64,000 nucleotides of DNA from Azospirillum brasilense (GTDB lineage Bacteria > Pseudomonadota > Alphaproteobacteria > Azospirillales > Azospirillaceae). The notes below the pieces were generated by a model. The model saw only the letters and a list, made by a program, of their open reading frames with translations, did no database searches and was not told the origin of the DNA. This document shows positions 62,712 to 64,000 of the stretch, piece by piece. Position 1 is the first letter of the stretch. Every line of letters starts with the position of its first letter. The position numbers and the translations under genes are program-made. The DNA is taken from positions 1,550,001 through 1,614,000 of the forward strand of contig NZ_CP012914.1 of NCBI RefSeq assembly GCF_001315015.1. The letters are read 5' to 3'.

Positions 62712-63974
62712 ATGAGACGTGTCGTCGTTACCGGCCTTGGTCTGGTCACGCCGCTCGGTGTCGGCCACAAGCTCAACTGGGAGCGTCTGACCGCCAGCCA
62801 ATCGGGCATTCGCGCCATCACGGGTTTTGACGCCTCCGATCTGGCCTCGAAAGTTGCCGGGCAGGTTCCGCGCGGGGATGGCGACGGGTTGTTCAACCCC
62901 GATGCCTTCGTTCCGCCGAAGGACCAGCGGAAGATGGACGATTTCATCATCTTCGCCATCGCCGCCGCCCACGAAGCGATCAAGGATTCCGGCTGGGTTC
63001 CCCAGACCGAGGAGGAGCGCGAACTCACCGGTGTCATGGTGGGCTCGGGCATCGGCGGCCTGCCGGGCATCGCCGATGGTGCGGTCACCCTGGCCGAAAA
63101 GGGGCCGCGCCGCATCTCCCCCTTCTTCATTCCGGCCTGCCTCATCAATCTGGCGTCCGGCCACATCTCCATCCAGCACGGCTTCAAGGGCCCGAACCAC
63201 GCGGTGGTCACGGCCTGCTCGACCGGCGCGCACGCCATCGGCGACGCTTCGCGCCTGATCATGCTGGGTGACGCGGATGTGATGGTCGCCGGCGGCACGG
63301 AAGCGGCGGTCAGCCGCCTGGGCGTCGGCGGTTTCGCCGCCATGCGCGCCCTGTCCACGAATTTCAACGACACGCCGGAGAAGGCGTCGCGTCCCTACGA
63401 CAAGGACCGCGACGGCTTCGTGATCGGCGAGGGTGCCGGTGTCGTCGTCCTCGAAGAGCTGGAGCACGCCAAGAAGCGCGGCGCCCACATCTATGCCGAG
63501 GTGGTCGGCTATGGCATGTCCGGCGATGCCTACCACATCTCCGCCCCGGCGGAGGACGGCAACGGCGGTTTCCGCGCCATGCGCAACGCGCTGAAGCGGG
63601 CCGGAATGGAGCCGTCGGACATCGACTATGTCAACGCGCACGGCACGTCGACGCCGCTGGGCGACGAGATCGAGCTGGGCGCGGTGAAGCGGCTGTTCGG
63701 CGCGGCGATGGACAACGTCGCCATGTCCTCCACCAAGTCGGCCATCGGCCACCTGCTGGGGGCTGCCGGTGCGGTCGAAGCGATCTATTCGATCAAGGCG
63801 ATCAACCACAGCTTGGTTCCGCCGACGCTGAACCTCGAAAATCCTTCGGACAGCTGCCTCGGCGTCAACCTCGTTCCGAAGGTTGCGCAGGAGCGCCGTG
63901 TGCGGGCCGCGCTGTCGAACTCCTTCGGCTTCGGCGGCACCAACGCCTCGCTGATCTTCAAGGATTTCGCCTGA
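62712..63974 (+). CDS. fabF: 3-oxoacyl-ACP synthase II
   Basis: A 420-residue condensing enzyme. The Cys-His-His triad is in VTACSTGAHAIGD, NAHGTSTPLGD and SAIGHLLGAAG. N-terminal RRVVVTGLGLVTPLGVG and C-terminal SFGFGGTNASLIFK are family features. It elongates acyl-ACP and controls temperature-dependent unsaturation. The window ends 26 bases after the stop. Confidence 0.98.
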   Translation: MRRVVVTGLGLVTPLGVGHKLNWERLTASQSGIRAITGFDASDLASKVAGQVPRGDGDGLFNPDAFVPPKDQRKMDDFIIFAIAAAHEAIKDSGWVPQTEEERELTGVMVGSGIGGLPGIADGAVTLAEKGPRRISPFFIPACLINLASGHISIQHGFKGPNHAVVTACSTGAHAIGDASRLIMLGDADVMVAGGTEAAVSRLGVGGFAAMRALSTNFNDTPEKASRPYDKDRDGFVIGEGAGVVVLEELEHAKKRGAHIYAEVVGYGMSGDAYHISAPAEDGNGGFRAMRNALKRAGMEPSDIDYVNAHGTSTPLGDEIELGAVKRLFGAAMDNVAMSSTKSAIGHLLGAAGAVEAIYSIKAINHSLVPPTLNLENPSDSCLGVNLVPKVAQERRVRAALSNSFGFGGTNASLIFKDFA

Positions 63975-64000
63975 ACGGCGAAGCATCGCGGAGACCGCCG

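Overview
The window is high-GC chromosomal DNA from an alphaproteobacterium, most likely Azospirillum or a close Rhodospirillales relative. This is inferred from gene content and order: rpsF-rpsR-DUF2232-rplI, dnaB-alr, radA-cvpA-purF-SDR, a liv operon carrying a small DUF6867-type membrane protein, and fabD-fabG-acpP-fabF. Coding density is high and almost every gene can be placed in a known family. I saw no rRNA, tRNA, CRISPR array, insertion sequence or prophage.

Region by region. (1) 1-5.0 kb: a plus-strand urease operon, ureA(end)-ureB-ureC-murI-like-ureE-ureF-ureG, with a glutamate racemase between the structural and accessory genes and a GC-rich palindromic repeat inside the 5' end of ureF. 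(2) 5.0-10.5 kb: a PRC-barrel/YgaP-like membrane-protein pair, an FabI-type enoyl-ACP reductase, a bacteriohemerythrin, an N-formylglutamate amidohydrolase, and an ArsR-family regulator with a zinc-type alpha-5 metal site, divergent from an exported DUF3299-like protein. (3) 10.5-20.3 kb: a surface-polysaccharide locus with an O-antigen polymerase/ligase-like membrane protein, a GT4, a short Wzz-like copolymerase, two GT2 enzymes, an XRE regulator and a giant Wza-type export protein with about eight SLBB-like repeats; a SprA-related metalloprotease follows. The polymerase-like gene contains an 11-G homopolymer at 11505-11515, a candidate phase-variation switch. (4) 20.3-33 kb: an N-carbamoylputrescine amidase, a MarR regulator, a duplicated pentapeptide-repeat protein, PhoU, ChaB, an HTH protein with a Pro/Ala linker, a DegP-type protease, a three-gene lipid A/LPS glycosylation operon (polyprenyl-P-sugar synthase, LABN protein, ArnT-like transferase), a ROK sugar kinase and two exported proteins of unknown function.

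(5) 33.5-39.2 kb: a complete branched-chain amino acid ABC transporter (livHMGF, DUF6867, binding protein). (6) 39.3-44.8 kb: two small hypothetical genes, an OmpA-family porin, a NarL-type response regulator converging on a PilJ/NarX-N sensor kinase, a NapF-like ferredoxin and a DUF4383 membrane protein. (7) 44.8-60.1 kb: a mostly minus-strand housekeeping stretch (RluA-type pseudouridine synthase, SDR, purF, cvpA, radA; map and a NUDIX hydrolase on plus; mlaF, mlaE, alr, dnaB, cfa, rplI, DUF2232, rpsR, rpsF). (8) 60.5-64.0 kb: the fatty-acid cluster fabD-fabG-acpP-fabF.

I do not see a clear undescribed system. The observations most worth a second look are the poly-G tract in the polysaccharide polymerase gene, the multi-SLBB exporter, the putative zinc sensor with its divergent DUF3299-like target, the nitrate-type sensor/NapF-like cluster with a perfect palindrome in its divergent promoter, the tandem-duplicated pentapeptide protein, and the repeat element that has become part of ureF.
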